A stretch of 64,000 bases of DNA, taken from contig NC_018704.1 of the NCBI RefSeq assembly GCF_000307165.1, positions 2,480,001 to 2,544,000 of the forward strand, given 5' to 3'. Made by a program: the position numbers and the translations under genes. The stretch comes from Amphibacillus xylanus NBRC 15112 (GTDB lineage Bacteria; Bacillota; Bacilli; Bacillales; Amphibacillaceae). Numbering within the stretch: position 1 is the first letter of the stretch; every line of letters starts with the position of its first letter. The notes under the pieces were generated by a model. That model ran no database searches and was not told the origin of the DNA. It worked only from the letters and a program-made list of their open reading frames with translations. Shown here one piece after another: positions 36,895 through 45,720 of this stretch.

Positions 36895-37712
36895 AAATGT
36901 TAGGTTACTTTGAACGTGATTCAGTGATTCATCGTTTGTCTGGTGTAACAAAGTTGATCATCTTCCTGCTTTGGTCAACAGCAGCCATGTTAACGTATGA
37001 TACTCGGGTGTTACTTGTCTTATTTGTTTTAGGATTAGTGATTTTCAAGCTCTCAAAAGTTAAACTTAAAGAAATCAGCGTTGTACTGGTCTTAATTTTA
37101 TTTTTCCTATTGTTAAATAATTTAGCGATTTATCTCTTTTCGCCACAAGAAGGCGTTCAAATCTATAATCATTCGACGGAGCTTTTTACGATTTATGGTA
37201 GGTACAACATGACAGTTGAGCAATTATTTTATCAACTTAACGTTACGTTAAAATATATTGTCGTTACACCTGCTGCTTTATTATTTATTATTACAACACA
37301 ACCAAGTGAATTTGCCGCATCACTAAATAAGATTGGTGTCCATTATAAAATTAGTATCGCGGTTTCGCTAGCGTTACGATATATCCCAGATATTCAACGA
37401 GACTTCAGAACAATTAGTCAAGTTCAGCAAGCGCGTGGGGTTGATTTTTCAAAAAATGAAAAACTACTACGAAGATTAAAAAATGTAAGCTCGGTTATTA
37501 TGCCGTTAATTTTTTCTAGCTTAGACCGGATTGAAACAATTAGTCAGGCAATGGAGTTACGTAGCTTTGGCAAGCATAATAAACGAACGTGGTATAGCGC
37601 TAGACCTTTAACAAAAATTGATTGGATTGTACTCGTAGCGAGTGTGATACTATTTACATTGGCAATGGTTGTAACATTTTATGATGGTTCTCGATTTTAC
37701 AATCCGTTTTAA
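36885..37712 (+). CDS. ECF transporter T component (EcfT)
   Basis: 275 residues with about five membrane spans. Near the C-terminal half are the coupling-helix motifs typical of EcfT: QARGVDFSKNEKLLRR and AMELRSFGK (A-R-G-type signatures that touch the ATPases). It links the S component to the fused ATPase. Its start overlaps the ATPase end by 10 nt, so translation is coupled. Confidence 0.93.
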   Translation: MAVKMLGYFERDSVIHRLSGVTKLIIFLLWSTAAMLTYDTRVLLVLFVLGLVIFKLSKVKLKEISVVLVLILFFLLLNNLAIYLFSPQEGVQIYNHSTELFTIYGRYNMTVEQLFYQLNVTLKYIVVTPAALLFIITTQPSEFAASLNKIGVHYKISIAVSLALRYIPDIQRDFRTISQVQQARGVDFSKNEKLLRRLKNVSSVIMPLIFSSLDRIETISQAMELRSFGKHNKRTWYSARPLTKIDWIVLVASVILFTLAMVVTFYDGSRFYNPF

Positions 37713-37810
37713 TTTAAGCGGATTGGGTATACCATTGATAACTTAGAAATGCTTAACTAACTATTTCCTGGGAAATATCGACAGGAAATATGGTGTAGGA
37801 GGACAAGTGT

Positions 37811-38170
37811 GTGGAGAAAGTGATCTTTATTGAAACAGGGGTTGGAGTAGATACGCATGGTCAAGATATTACTAAGGCAGCTCGACGTGCTGTTCAAAAT
37901 GCGATTCATTCAAACTCTATGCCTGGTCTGAAAGATTATTTACCAGGTCAGTCATTACACAATATGAGAGTAAACATTGTGCTAGGTGTTCCAGCAGATC
38001 AAGAGTTACTTGATCTTGAAGCAGTTAAAGAGGAAATTCCTTATGGTCATGTCACAGTGGAAGTGGTAAGTGGTGGATTAGCAACAACAAGTGGCATTAT
38101 TCTACCAGAGCAAGATGATAAAAATGATTTAATGTATATTGTGATTGCAGCTGTTCAAGTTGGTTATTAA
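37811..38170 (+). CDS. Lin0512-family conserved protein
   Basis: 119 residues starting at GTG 37811 with AGGAGG 8 nt upstream. It begins IFIETGVGVDTHGQDITKAA and has a GLKDYLPGQSLHNMRVNI centre and a VTVEVVSGGLATTSGI end. This is the small Lin0512 family of unknown function. It is the last gene before the operon terminator, 98 nt after EcfT, so it probably belongs with the T-box operon. A role in handling the imported compound is only a guess. Confidence 0.75.
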   Translation: MEKVIFIETGVGVDTHGQDITKAARRAVQNAIHSNSMPGLKDYLPGQSLHNMRVNIVLGVPADQELLDLEAVKEEIPYGHVTVEVVSGGLATTSGIILPEQDDKNDLMYIVIAAVQVGY

Positions 38171-38181
38171 TTAGAATTAAA

Positions 38182-38217
38182 GAAGCTTGCTCGTCATCAT
38201 TAAGATGAGAGCAAGCT
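38182..38217. terminator. Bidirectional terminator between convergent units
   Basis: AAGCTTGCTCGTCATC pairs with GATGAGAGCAAGCTT and is followed by TTTTTAT on the plus strand. Convergent genes end on either side. Confidence 0.88.
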
Positions 38218-38228
38218 TTTTATATTGC

Positions 38229-39767
38229 TTATAAAACAAATGCTGAAATTAACACACCAATAATACCAACTGCAGTTATAGCATAGACTGTCTTTTCTGG
38301 CATGCGTCCATTATCTTTCATCGCTTTACCAAACATAAAGAAGACGACTGGGTGAACTAAAAACGGCATTGAGAAGATAAATGGTATTAAGTGAGCCGCT
38401 TCTGCCCCAAATAATCCGCCTTGTGTTGCTGCAAATAGTCCAAAGTGTGATAGCGATGAGGTTGTACCCATTCCTGCATAATCGAGTGGTAGCGATCCTA
38501 GTGTTAATAATAGTAGGCCACCAAAGACTGCTACAACTTGCCAGCCAAACGAAAATTGCATTAATGCTTTAACCTCTTGTGCATCATCACCATTTGATTT
38601 ACGTAATGTTTTCATGGAGATAAGTGTAAGTACTAAACCAATTACAACAACTAAAACGGACGGCCACATCCATAGGCTACCTCGTTCTGAGCTTATGGCT
38701 AGAATTGAAAAGACAAATATATGACCGAAGAATGGCATGTTAACCATAATTGGTGTACGTCTTTGTGCTTCTGATCCTAGGTCCCCTGCAGTAGCAGCAC
38801 CTGTCAACCCAGAGTGAGATAATGCTCCAGCCGCACTAGGCGCTAGGTTGCGAATGTGGTTTGTTTTCCCTAAGAACATCATCAGTGCAATTCCACCAAA
38901 CATAAAGAGGAGTTGCCCGAAGAATCCATAAGCTAGAACCGCTGACATTCCTTCAACTGAGAATGCTTCGCCCATACGTGAGCCACCAACCATAAAGTTT
39001 CCAGCTAAAACAACAGGAATACCTGCAAATAGTAATGCTTTAATTGTTGGACCTAGTGACCAGCGGTATAATAAGGCTCCCGTTAATGAGGAAAGTACCA
39101 TTGTGAAAAAGATTTGTGGTAGAGCAATAATTGGGCTAATCCATTGAGAGATCAAGCTTGATAAATATAAAACTAAAATAATGGCAATAATCTCAATAAT
39201 CCCTTTTCTAATATATAAAGGTTTATTTTTAATAGTTGCTCGATTATCAATAAATATGACAGCACCAACGATTCCAATATAAGCGATCAGTGGGTATACT
39301 TCACTAAGTGCACTATTACTTTGACCAATCAATACTCTTGTTGCTCCTTCAATCCCAATTAATAAGAAGAAGGCGCGAATGATCATGACCATTTGTGTTC
39401 GCGTTGTACCTAATACTGATTCTTCATCTGATGGGATCACTAGTTCATCAATCTCTGAATCATCTTTTGAAAGTAGCTTTCGTAATGCTTGGCCTCCAAC
39501 GAAGAAGGTAACAACTAAAGCGATAATTGTAGATGAAGCAATTAAATTAACCATCGGGAAGGAAGGCAATCCTGGTTCTGCTACACCGGTTTCGACTAGA
39601 ATATAACCCATCGTTAGACCAAAAATTACTACAATTAAAATTGGTGAATAACGGGTTCCTGCTACCACGGTCCTCGATATGAGAACGATCGGGATAATCA
39701 GGAATAATGAAATCCAAAACTGATTTAATAAGTTCATATTAGAAAACTGTTCTATCATAAACTCCAT
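38229..39767 (-). CDS. Polytopic membrane protein, probable transporter of unknown family
   Basis: 512 residues with about 12 hydrophobic spans. GGAGG precedes the ATG by 6 nt. A cytoplasmic acidic loop (residues 100-118) splits the first spans from the rest. Conserved-looking polar glycine segments include VLAGNFMVGGSRMGEAF, SAAGALSHSGLTGAATAGDLG and DYAGMGTTSSLSHFG. The small-residue-rich loops resemble a substrate path in secondary carriers, but I cannot name the family. A cre-like site overlaps its promoter region, so carbon-catabolite control and an organic substrate are plausible. Confidence 0.65.
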   Translation of the reverse strand: MEFMIEQFSNMNLLNQFWISLFLIIPIVLISRTVVAGTRYSPILIVVIFGLTMGYILVETGVAEPGLPSFPMVNLIASSTIIALVVTFFVGGQALRKLLSKDDSEIDELVIPSDEESVLGTTRTQMVMIIRAFFLLIGIEGATRVLIGQSNSALSEVYPLIAYIGIVGAVIFIDNRATIKNKPLYIRKGIIEIIAIILVLYLSSLISQWISPIIALPQIFFTMVLSSLTGALLYRWSLGPTIKALLFAGIPVVLAGNFMVGGSRMGEAFSVEGMSAVLAYGFFGQLLFMFGGIALMMFLGKTNHIRNLAPSAAGALSHSGLTGAATAGDLGSEAQRRTPIMVNMPFFGHIFVFSILAISSERGSLWMWPSVLVVVIGLVLTLISMKTLRKSNGDDAQEVKALMQFSFGWQVVAVFGGLLLLTLGSLPLDYAGMGTTSSLSHFGLFAATQGGLFGAEAAHLIPFIFSMPFLVHPVVFFMFGKAMKDNGRMPEKTVYAITAVGIIGVLISAFVL

Positions 39768-39791
39768 AACATACCTCCAAAGTTATAATAA

Positions 39792-39805
39792 TGATAACGA
39801 TTTCA
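39792..39805 (-). promoter_or_regulatory. cre-like CcpA operator
   Basis: TGATAACGATTTCA fits TGWNANCGNTNWCA at every fixed position. It is centred about 30 nt upstream of the transporter start codon, suggesting repression by CcpA in the presence of preferred sugars. Confidence 0.6.
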
Positions 39806-39871
39806 TTGATAGAATACTTGATATTTCCTACTTTGTAAACTATAAGGATTAAATATTTTTATAATTAATTA

Positions 39872-41196
39872 CACTACCGTTGCATAAATGTAGTTTGAAT
39901 TTTCAGTAAACTACTAATTCTAATTATGACAAAAAAACTTAGTAACCAACTAAAAGTGGCTCTGTCCATTTGGTAAAAATATATGAAGGTTTCCATAAAG
40001 CAGCCTTAAGCCAACGGCTTATTCGTAGTAAAGGCTTATCACTATTTGCTTTTAATCTGACAAGAACATGAAGACAGTATGTTATCAACGCTAAATAGAT
40101 TTGATTTTGTAATGCCGTTTCAGTCATACCGTAAAAATGTTTGATTTCTACATGCTGTTTTAACCATTTAAAGAATAGTTCAATCGCCCAACGCGAACGA
40201 TAAATATAACTAATTTCATCGGCTGATAGGTCAAAACGGTTCGTAATGAGTCTTAACTGGTTTCCTTTTGTATCTTCGACTTCAATTAGTCGAAAATAAT
40301 GTTCAGCTCGATTTTGATATGTTCCAATTAGGACCATCTTATCGCTAATAACTGTTGAATTTCCTGGTAACTTAAATGAATATACGTCTCTAGTTACTGC
40401 ATTTTTCTTCAACCTTGAGACGAAGAAATAGCCATCATCAGTCATTCGATCAAATTGTTCATAATCGACATAGCCACGATCAAATACATACATGGCTTCC
40501 TTGTCATCTACGAGTACCTCAAGTTGATTTCGATCGTGCTCATCAGCTGTTGTCATAATCGCTTTATCTGGGTAGACATTGTCTTTACCCATAAACACAA
40601 GTCGTAAGTGAAGCTTAACGCCTGCTTTTGTTTTACGAAACGTTGCCCATTTATAATTAGTAAGATTAAGCGGCAACGTTGTTGAGTCTATAATTTTCAA
40701 CGGTATCAAGTTTTTTGATTGATTATGGTGTGTATGGATTTGACTCACTAAATCCAAAAAGATGGTAGATAAAACGGTTGGATCTAATTCGTTATTCTTA
40801 CGTGATAATTGCGAAGCACTAATCGAATCAAAGCCAACGGCTTTTTGAAAATCTTCATCCAATAAAGCGTCGCTAATCGCATGTAAACTTTCTGTTTCAT
40901 GTAATTGTGCAAAGAGCATAATCTTTAGAAATGATTCTGTCGTTAGTTTCTTTGTGTAGTAATCTTGTTTTAGAATATCCACTTGTTTAGAAAGTTTTTT
41001 CATGTTTATAGGGGATATCCATTTACCAAATGAAGTTTTTAGTGTATTCTTGTCCATAGAATTGTTCCTTTGTAGTGTATTGGACAGGAAACCACCATCT
41101 AAATACATTATAAAGGATTTTTTCTTGGGTAAAAACGATATTGCTGAAAATTCATAATAATGTTAATTTTCAGTAATAATTAATGCAACGCTAGTG
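39872..41196 (-). mobile_element. IS4-family insertion sequence, intact
   Basis: Imperfect terminal inverted repeats CACTACCGTTGCATA (left) and CACTAGCGTTGCATT (right, complement) bound a 1.3-kb unit with a full transposase. AATTA on both outer sides may be a short target duplication. It separates the transporter from the xylan cluster. Confidence 0.7.
39939..41057 (-). CDS. IS4-family DDE transposase
   Basis: 372 residues from the ATG at 41057, with AAAGGA upstream; the longer frame to 41108 is less likely. The catalytic triad is visible: Asp in IIDSTTLPL, Asp in YVFDRGYVDYEQFD and Glu in YRSRWAIELFFKWLKQ, the Y-2-R-3-E-6-K signature of IS4. The N-terminus has the FLKIMLFAQLHETESL domain of IS4/IS231-like enzymes. 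No frameshift, so the element may be active. Confidence 0.92.
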   Translation of the reverse strand: MDKNTLKTSFGKWISPINMKKLSKQVDILKQDYYTKKLTTESFLKIMLFAQLHETESLHAISDALLDEDFQKAVGFDSISASQLSRKNNELDPTVLSTIFLDLVSQIHTHHNQSKNLIPLKIIDSTTLPLNLTNYKWATFRKTKAGVKLHLRLVFMGKDNVYPDKAIMTTADEHDRNQLEVLVDDKEAMYVFDRGYVDYEQFDRMTDDGYFFVSRLKKNAVTRDVYSFKLPGNSTVISDKMVLIGTYQNRAEHYFRLIEVEDTKGNQLRLITNRFDLSADEISYIYRSRWAIELFFKWLKQHVEIKHFYGMTETALQNQIYLALITYCLHVLVRLKANSDKPLLRISRWLKAALWKPSYIFTKWTEPLLVGY

Positions 41197-41249
41197 AATT
41201 AAGATCAATTATAAATTAAACAAAAGAAAGCGCAATCATTTCTATCAAC

Positions 41250-42035
41250 CTATTCTGACTGATTGAGATGTTTTTGTCGATATTCCTTCGGCGTCATACC
41301 AATTAATTTTCTAAAGTTCCGATTGAACGTTCGTGCATTTTGGAATCCCGATTTATCAGAGATCTCAGTAATTGAGTAGCTTGAGTTCTTGAGTAAAAAA
41401 CATGCGTGGTTGACACGTGAATAGTTTAATAGACCAGGGAACGTACTATTTAAATGTTCCGAGATTAATTTAGACACGTAGACACTACTATAGCCTAAAG
41501 CCTCACTTAATTGATCTAGCCTTAAATTATCATGGAAGTTATTTTCAATATAAATTAGTAGTTGTGCTAATAACCCTTGATTATTTTTCACATGGACAAG
41601 CTTTGTCTTTTGTTCAAATTGATACAAAATATAATAAAGTGCTGACTTTCGATAATAATACGAATCAGTGTTAAATAGAGGCTCATGTAGTTGTTCAATT
41701 TGTTCATCTGATAAAGATATAATTGGGTGATCAAATGCCTTGTATTCAGTCTTTGAATAAAAATCTTCTGTATACTCAGGTGAAAATATTAAAATGTCTA
41801 ATCTAGATTGAATAGGCGTTTCAATAAAATGTGTCTGAAATGGCAAAATTAACGCAACATCACCTTTAGTCAACGAATACGATGTTTGGTTAATATTTAA
41901 GACACTATGACCTTGCTTACATATAATCAACTCAAAGCTTCGGTGTACATGTTCTGGATAGGTTAATGACTCTGGATGGAACTGAAAGACAGCTAAATCC
42001 TCGCCATAATGATCATGTTGGAATTCTATCATCAT
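41250..42035 (-). CDS. AraC-family regulator with cupin sensor, probably of the xylan cluster
   Basis: About 261 residues from the ATG at 42035 (AAGGGG at 6 nt); the frame to 42104 has no ribosome site. The N-terminal cupin starts FHPESLTYPEHVHRSFELII and the C-terminus has two AraC helix-turn-helices (LRLDQLSEALGYSSVYVSKL; SITEISDKSGFQNARTFNRN; GMTPKEYRQKH). It should bind a sugar and activate neighbouring genes. It diverges from the two GH43 genes across about 300 nt. Confidence 0.9.
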   Translation of the reverse strand: MMIEFQHDHYGEDLAVFQFHPESLTYPEHVHRSFELIICKQGHSVLNINQTSYSLTKGDVALILPFQTHFIETPIQSRLDILIFSPEYTEDFYSKTEYKAFDHPIISLSDEQIEQLHEPLFNTDSYYYRKSALYYILYQFEQKTKLVHVKNNQGLLAQLLIYIENNFHDNLRLDQLSEALGYSSVYVSKLISEHLNSTFPGLLNYSRVNHACFLLKNSSYSITEISDKSGFQNARTFNRNFRKLIGMTPKEYRQKHLNQSE

Positions 42036-42330
42036 ATACAACCCCTTATACTTTTTGTCTATTACTATATAGATTATGTCTTGTCTTTGCAAGCCTTTAC
42101 ACACTACAATATCAGTATGAGATATGTTATTTGTTAGATTACTATTTTATATTTTACTAGTCATACAGATAACCTACCTCCAATTGAAGCAGTTGTTCAA
42201 GTTTACGTTAAACTCATATTTAAATAAATATCGTAACACATTCAACCGAACAACTATCCGGTATTAAATGCTTAAATCTATTTAATCACCTTAATTTTAA
42301 TTATTTATTTTAAAAGGAGAAGATACTAAC

Positions 42331-43863
42331 ATGAATAAATTCACAAACCCTGTTATTGAAGGATTTGCACCAGACCCATCTGTATGTGCAGTAGGGGATG
42401 ATTATTATTTAGTAACATCCACATTTGCCTATTTCCCTGGTGTTCCTGTTTATCACAGTAAAGACCTTGTTAACTGGAAGCAAATCGGTAACGCCTTGCA
42501 TCGAGAAGAGCAATTAAAACTATTAAACGCAGAGCATTCTGCTGGTATATTTGCTCCTTGTATTCGTTATCATGAAGGAACATTTTATATGATTACTACT
42601 AACGTATCTCATGGTGGTAACTTCTTAGTTACAGCAACCGACCCGGCTGGTCCTTGGTCAGATCCATACTTTATTGACAATGCACCTGGAATTGATCCTA
42701 GCCTATTCTTTGATGATGACGGAAAGTGCTACTATGTCGGAACTCGCCCGAATCCAGAAGGGGTAAAATACAATGGGGATTGGGAAGTATGGTTACAGGA
42801 ATTTGATCTTGAAACAATGCAACTAACTGGTGTAAGTACGAAGCTTTGGAAAGGTGCTTTACACACAGCGATTTGGCCAGAGGCGCCTCACATCTATAAA
42901 AAAGATGGTTACTATTATTTATTAATTGCAGAGGGTGGTACAGGATTTAACCACGCTTGTACGGTTGCTCGTAGTGAAAGAGTTGACGGTCCATATATCG
43001 GAAATAAAAACAACCCAATCTTAACACACCGTCACCTAGGTAAAGATTTCCCTGTTCACAATGTTGGACACGGTGACTTTGTTGAAACACCTGATGGAAA
43101 ATGGTATATTACATTATTAGCTAGCCGAATTTTCGATGGATACAGTAACCTAGGTAGAGAAACATTCTTGGCTGAGGTTGTATGGGAAGATGGTTGGCCA
43201 GTTGTTAACCCAGGTGTTGGACGTCTGCTTGAAGTACAAGAGCATAAGCTACCATTAGTACCTGTTGAGCAAACTGAAAAACATACATTTGAAACGATTA
43301 AACCAGAATTTATGTTTTTACGTAATCCAGATATGAGTAATTTCGATAATAAAGTAAGAGAAGGATGGTTACGTCTACATCCAACTACTACAACAATTAA
43401 AGACTTAGCTTCACCTACATTCTTAAGTGTTCGTCAACAATCAATGTGGTATAAACTATCTACACATGTTGAGCTAGCACTCGCTCCAGGTGGAGAAGCA
43501 GGTCTAGTCATTTTACAAAATGATAAGTACTCAATCCGCCTTGTAGCTGTTGAAGAGGAAAATCAAACAGTTGTTAAAATGGTTACAATGATTGACAGTG
43601 AAGAAACAGTAGTAGGATCAGAAGTGATTACTGAGAAAGACATCGTTCTAGAAATTCACGGCACAGGACAAAGAGTTAAAGGTATTTGCCGAGTAGGAGA
43701 TCAAGAACTGGTTATTGCTGAAGATGTTGATGCTCACTATTTAAGTACTGAAGTTGCTGGTGGATTCGTTGGTTGTACATTAGGAATCTACACAACGTCA
43801 ACTGCTAAAGAACCTGGATATGCTGACTTTGAATGGTTAGAAAATAAAAAAACAAATAAATAA
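42331..43863 (+). CDS. GH43 beta-xylosidase / alpha-L-arabinofuranosidase
   Basis: 510 residues without a signal peptide, so cytosolic. AAAAGGAG precedes the ATG. A five-blade propeller spans residues 1-310. The base Asp is in GFAPDPSV, the pKa-modulating Asp in APGIDPSLFFDDDG and the acid Glu in WPEAPHIYKKDGYY. The C-terminal 190 residues form the beta-sandwich typical of GH43 xylosidases. It would hydrolyse xylo-oligosaccharides or arabinosyl substitutions after uptake. It is followed by a hairpin and a second GH43 gene. Confidence 0.93.
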   Translation: MNKFTNPVIEGFAPDPSVCAVGDDYYLVTSTFAYFPGVPVYHSKDLVNWKQIGNALHREEQLKLLNAEHSAGIFAPCIRYHEGTFYMITTNVSHGGNFLVTATDPAGPWSDPYFIDNAPGIDPSLFFDDDGKCYYVGTRPNPEGVKYNGDWEVWLQEFDLETMQLTGVSTKLWKGALHTAIWPEAPHIYKKDGYYYLLIAEGGTGFNHACTVARSERVDGPYIGNKNNPILTHRHLGKDFPVHNVGHGDFVETPDGKWYITLLASRIFDGYSNLGRETFLAEVVWEDGWPVVNPGVGRLLEVQEHKLPLVPVEQTEKHTFETIKPEFMFLRNPDMSNFDNKVREGWLRLHPTTTTIKDLASPTFLSVRQQSMWYKLSTHVELALAPGGEAGLVILQNDKYSIRLVAVEEENQTVVKMVTMIDSEETVVGSEVITEKDIVLEIHGTGQRVKGICRVGDQELVIAEDVDAHYLSTEVAGGFVGCTLGIYTTSTAKEPGYADFEWLENKKTNK

Positions 43864-43871
43864 TGAGATAG

Positions 43872-43891
43872 GGCTGAGCTTTGGCTCAGCC
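43872..43891 (+). terminator. Intergenic hairpin between GH43 genes
   Basis: GGCTGAGC / GCTCAGCC followed by TTTT. It may be a partial terminator lowering expression of the second gene. Confidence 0.7.
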
Positions 43892-43924
43892 TTTTAATCA
43901 GTTATTTTCAAGAGGAGGATTTAA

Positions 43925-45469
43925 ATGTCTGAAATAGTTAAAGCGATTAATCCAATTGTCCCACTAGATTATCCCGATCCTGATGTCATTAGGGTTGATG
44001 ATACGTACTATATGGTCACAACGACAATGCATTTTATGCCAGGTTGTGAAATTCTACGTTCATATGACTTAGTTAACTGGGAGCATGCCGCTTTCGTTTA
44101 TGATAAGTTAGACAGTACACCTGCTCAAAGACTTGAAAATGGTCAAAACATCTATGGTAAAGGAATGTGGGCAGCAAGCATTCGTCACCATAAAGGAAAG
44201 TTTTACGTTATATTTGCTGCAAACGATACACGCAAAACATACCTATTTACAGCAGAACAAGTAGAAGGCCCATGGGAAAAAAGCGAGATCGAAGGCTTCT
44301 ATCATGATTCTTCTTTACTTTTTGATGATGATGATCGTGTCTATCTTGTATATGGTAATAGAGATGTCCAACTAATCGAACTTGAAAGTGACTTATCTAA
44401 ACCAAAAGAAGGTGGAATTAACAGGACAATCGTATCTGACCGTGACAACCCTAATTTAGGTTATGAAGGTGCTCACTTCTATAAAATTAACCAGAAGTAT
44501 TATGTGTTCTTAATCCGTTCATTGCCGGATCGATGGATGCGAGTAGAAGGCTGTTTTGTTGCTGATTCAATAGATGGTGAATTTAAAGGTGGAGACATTT
44601 TCATAGATGATCGTAATTACTGCGGTCAAGGGGTGGCTCAAGGAGGCATTGTTGATACACCTGATGGAGATTGGTATGCAATTCTATTCCAAGATCATGG
44701 AGCAGTTGGACGTATTCCAATTTTACTACCGATTAAATGGGAAAATGACTTCCCAGTATTCGGTGCTGAAGGAAAGGTACCAACTGATTTTACAACAAAA
44801 AGCACAAGACCTAATTATTCATATCAACCATTAGTTAACTCTGATGATTTTAAGCAACGTTACGATAATACTTATGGATTAGCGCCAATATGGCAATTTA
44901 ATCATGAACCAATTGAAAGTGATTTTTCAATTAATGAGGATAAAGGTTATTTTGAATTAAGAACAAGTAAAGTGACAAATAATATACTAGATGCAACAAA
45001 TACATTAACAACTAGAATGCTCTTCCCTCACTGTGCCGCTGAAGTTACTGTTGATGCAAGCCAAATTAAAGATGGCGATGTGACAGGATTTAGCGCATTT
45101 CAAGGAGCGTATGGATTTGTTGGCATCACAAAGCAAGATTCAAAATACTATTTAATTATGCGAACTAAGCCACTAGATAACTTAGAGATGCAATCATTTG
45201 ACCCGAATGAAACACCTGAAAAAGAGTGGGAGCGAATTGAAATTGATCATCCTACGATGACATTTAGAATTGAAGCGGACTTTTGGCAGATGAAAGACGA
45301 AGTAAAATTCCTTTATCAAAAAGACGATCAATTTATTCAGATAGGCCCTAATCATCAAACGGCTTTTAGACTAGATCACTTTACCGGATGTAGATTTGGT
45401 TTATTCTACTATTCAACAGAGCAATCTGGCGGCACTGTTCAATTCAGTCAGTTTAAATATATAAAGTAA
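43925..45469 (+). CDS. Second GH43 glycosidase, distinct subfamily
   Basis: 514 residues, cytosolic, with AGAGGAGG upstream. Propeller with catalytic Asp in LDYPDPDVI, Asp in FYHDSSLLFDDDD and Glu in YEGAHFYKINQKYY. The C-terminal beta-sandwich covers residues 310-514. The MHFMPGCEILRSYDLVNWE start and W-A-A-S-I-R-H motif mark a xylosidase/arabinofuranosidase-type GH43 that differs clearly from its neighbour, so the two probably act on different linkages. A terminator follows. Confidence 0.9.
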   Translation: MSEIVKAINPIVPLDYPDPDVIRVDDTYYMVTTTMHFMPGCEILRSYDLVNWEHAAFVYDKLDSTPAQRLENGQNIYGKGMWAASIRHHKGKFYVIFAANDTRKTYLFTAEQVEGPWEKSEIEGFYHDSSLLFDDDDRVYLVYGNRDVQLIELESDLSKPKEGGINRTIVSDRDNPNLGYEGAHFYKINQKYYVFLIRSLPDRWMRVEGCFVADSIDGEFKGGDIFIDDRNYCGQGVAQGGIVDTPDGDWYAILFQDHGAVGRIPILLPIKWENDFPVFGAEGKVPTDFTTKSTRPNYSYQPLVNSDDFKQRYDNTYGLAPIWQFNHEPIESDFSINEDKGYFELRTSKVTNNILDATNTLTTRMLFPHCAAEVTVDASQIKDGDVTGFSAFQGAYGFVGITKQDSKYYLIMRTKPLDNLEMQSFDPNETPEKEWERIEIDHPTMTFRIEADFWQMKDEVKFLYQKDDQFIQIGPNHQTAFRLDHFTGCRFGLFYYSTEQSGGTVQFSQFKYIK

Positions 45470-45497
45470 TATAATTAAACATAGTTAAATAAAAGCA

Positions 45498-45549
45498 AAG
45501 CATAGATACACTTTGGATTAATATTGACCAGAGATCATATCTATGCTTT
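45498..45549 (+). terminator. Terminator of the GH43 genes
   Basis: AAAGCATAGATA pairs with TATCTATGCTTT and a T-rich run follows, about 30 nt after the stop. Confidence 0.85.
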
Positions 45550-45613
45550 TTCCTATTTTCACCTAGAATTTCCCCTGTTAAATAACTAACTTATGACATG
45601 TGGTATTTTAATT

Positions 45614-45627
45614 TGAAAGCGCTATCA
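45614..45627 (+). promoter_or_regulatory. cre site (CcpA operator)
   Basis: TGAAAGCGCTATCA fits the cre consensus at every fixed position. It is about 95 nt before the start codon of the solute-binding lipoprotein, indicating carbon-catabolite control. Confidence 0.8.
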
Positions 45628-45720
45628 TTTAAGGTGAGGACAACGGAATCAAAACGAAGTGGAGGTCTATATATATTAAGCTGATTTCGTGATCCAAATT
45701 ATATTTTTGGGGGTATAAAG

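Noticed and set aside
41225-41238. cre-like AGAAAGCGCAATCA near the AraC gene
   Set aside because: Two mismatches to the cre consensus at fixed positions and it lies downstream of the gene, not in a promoter.
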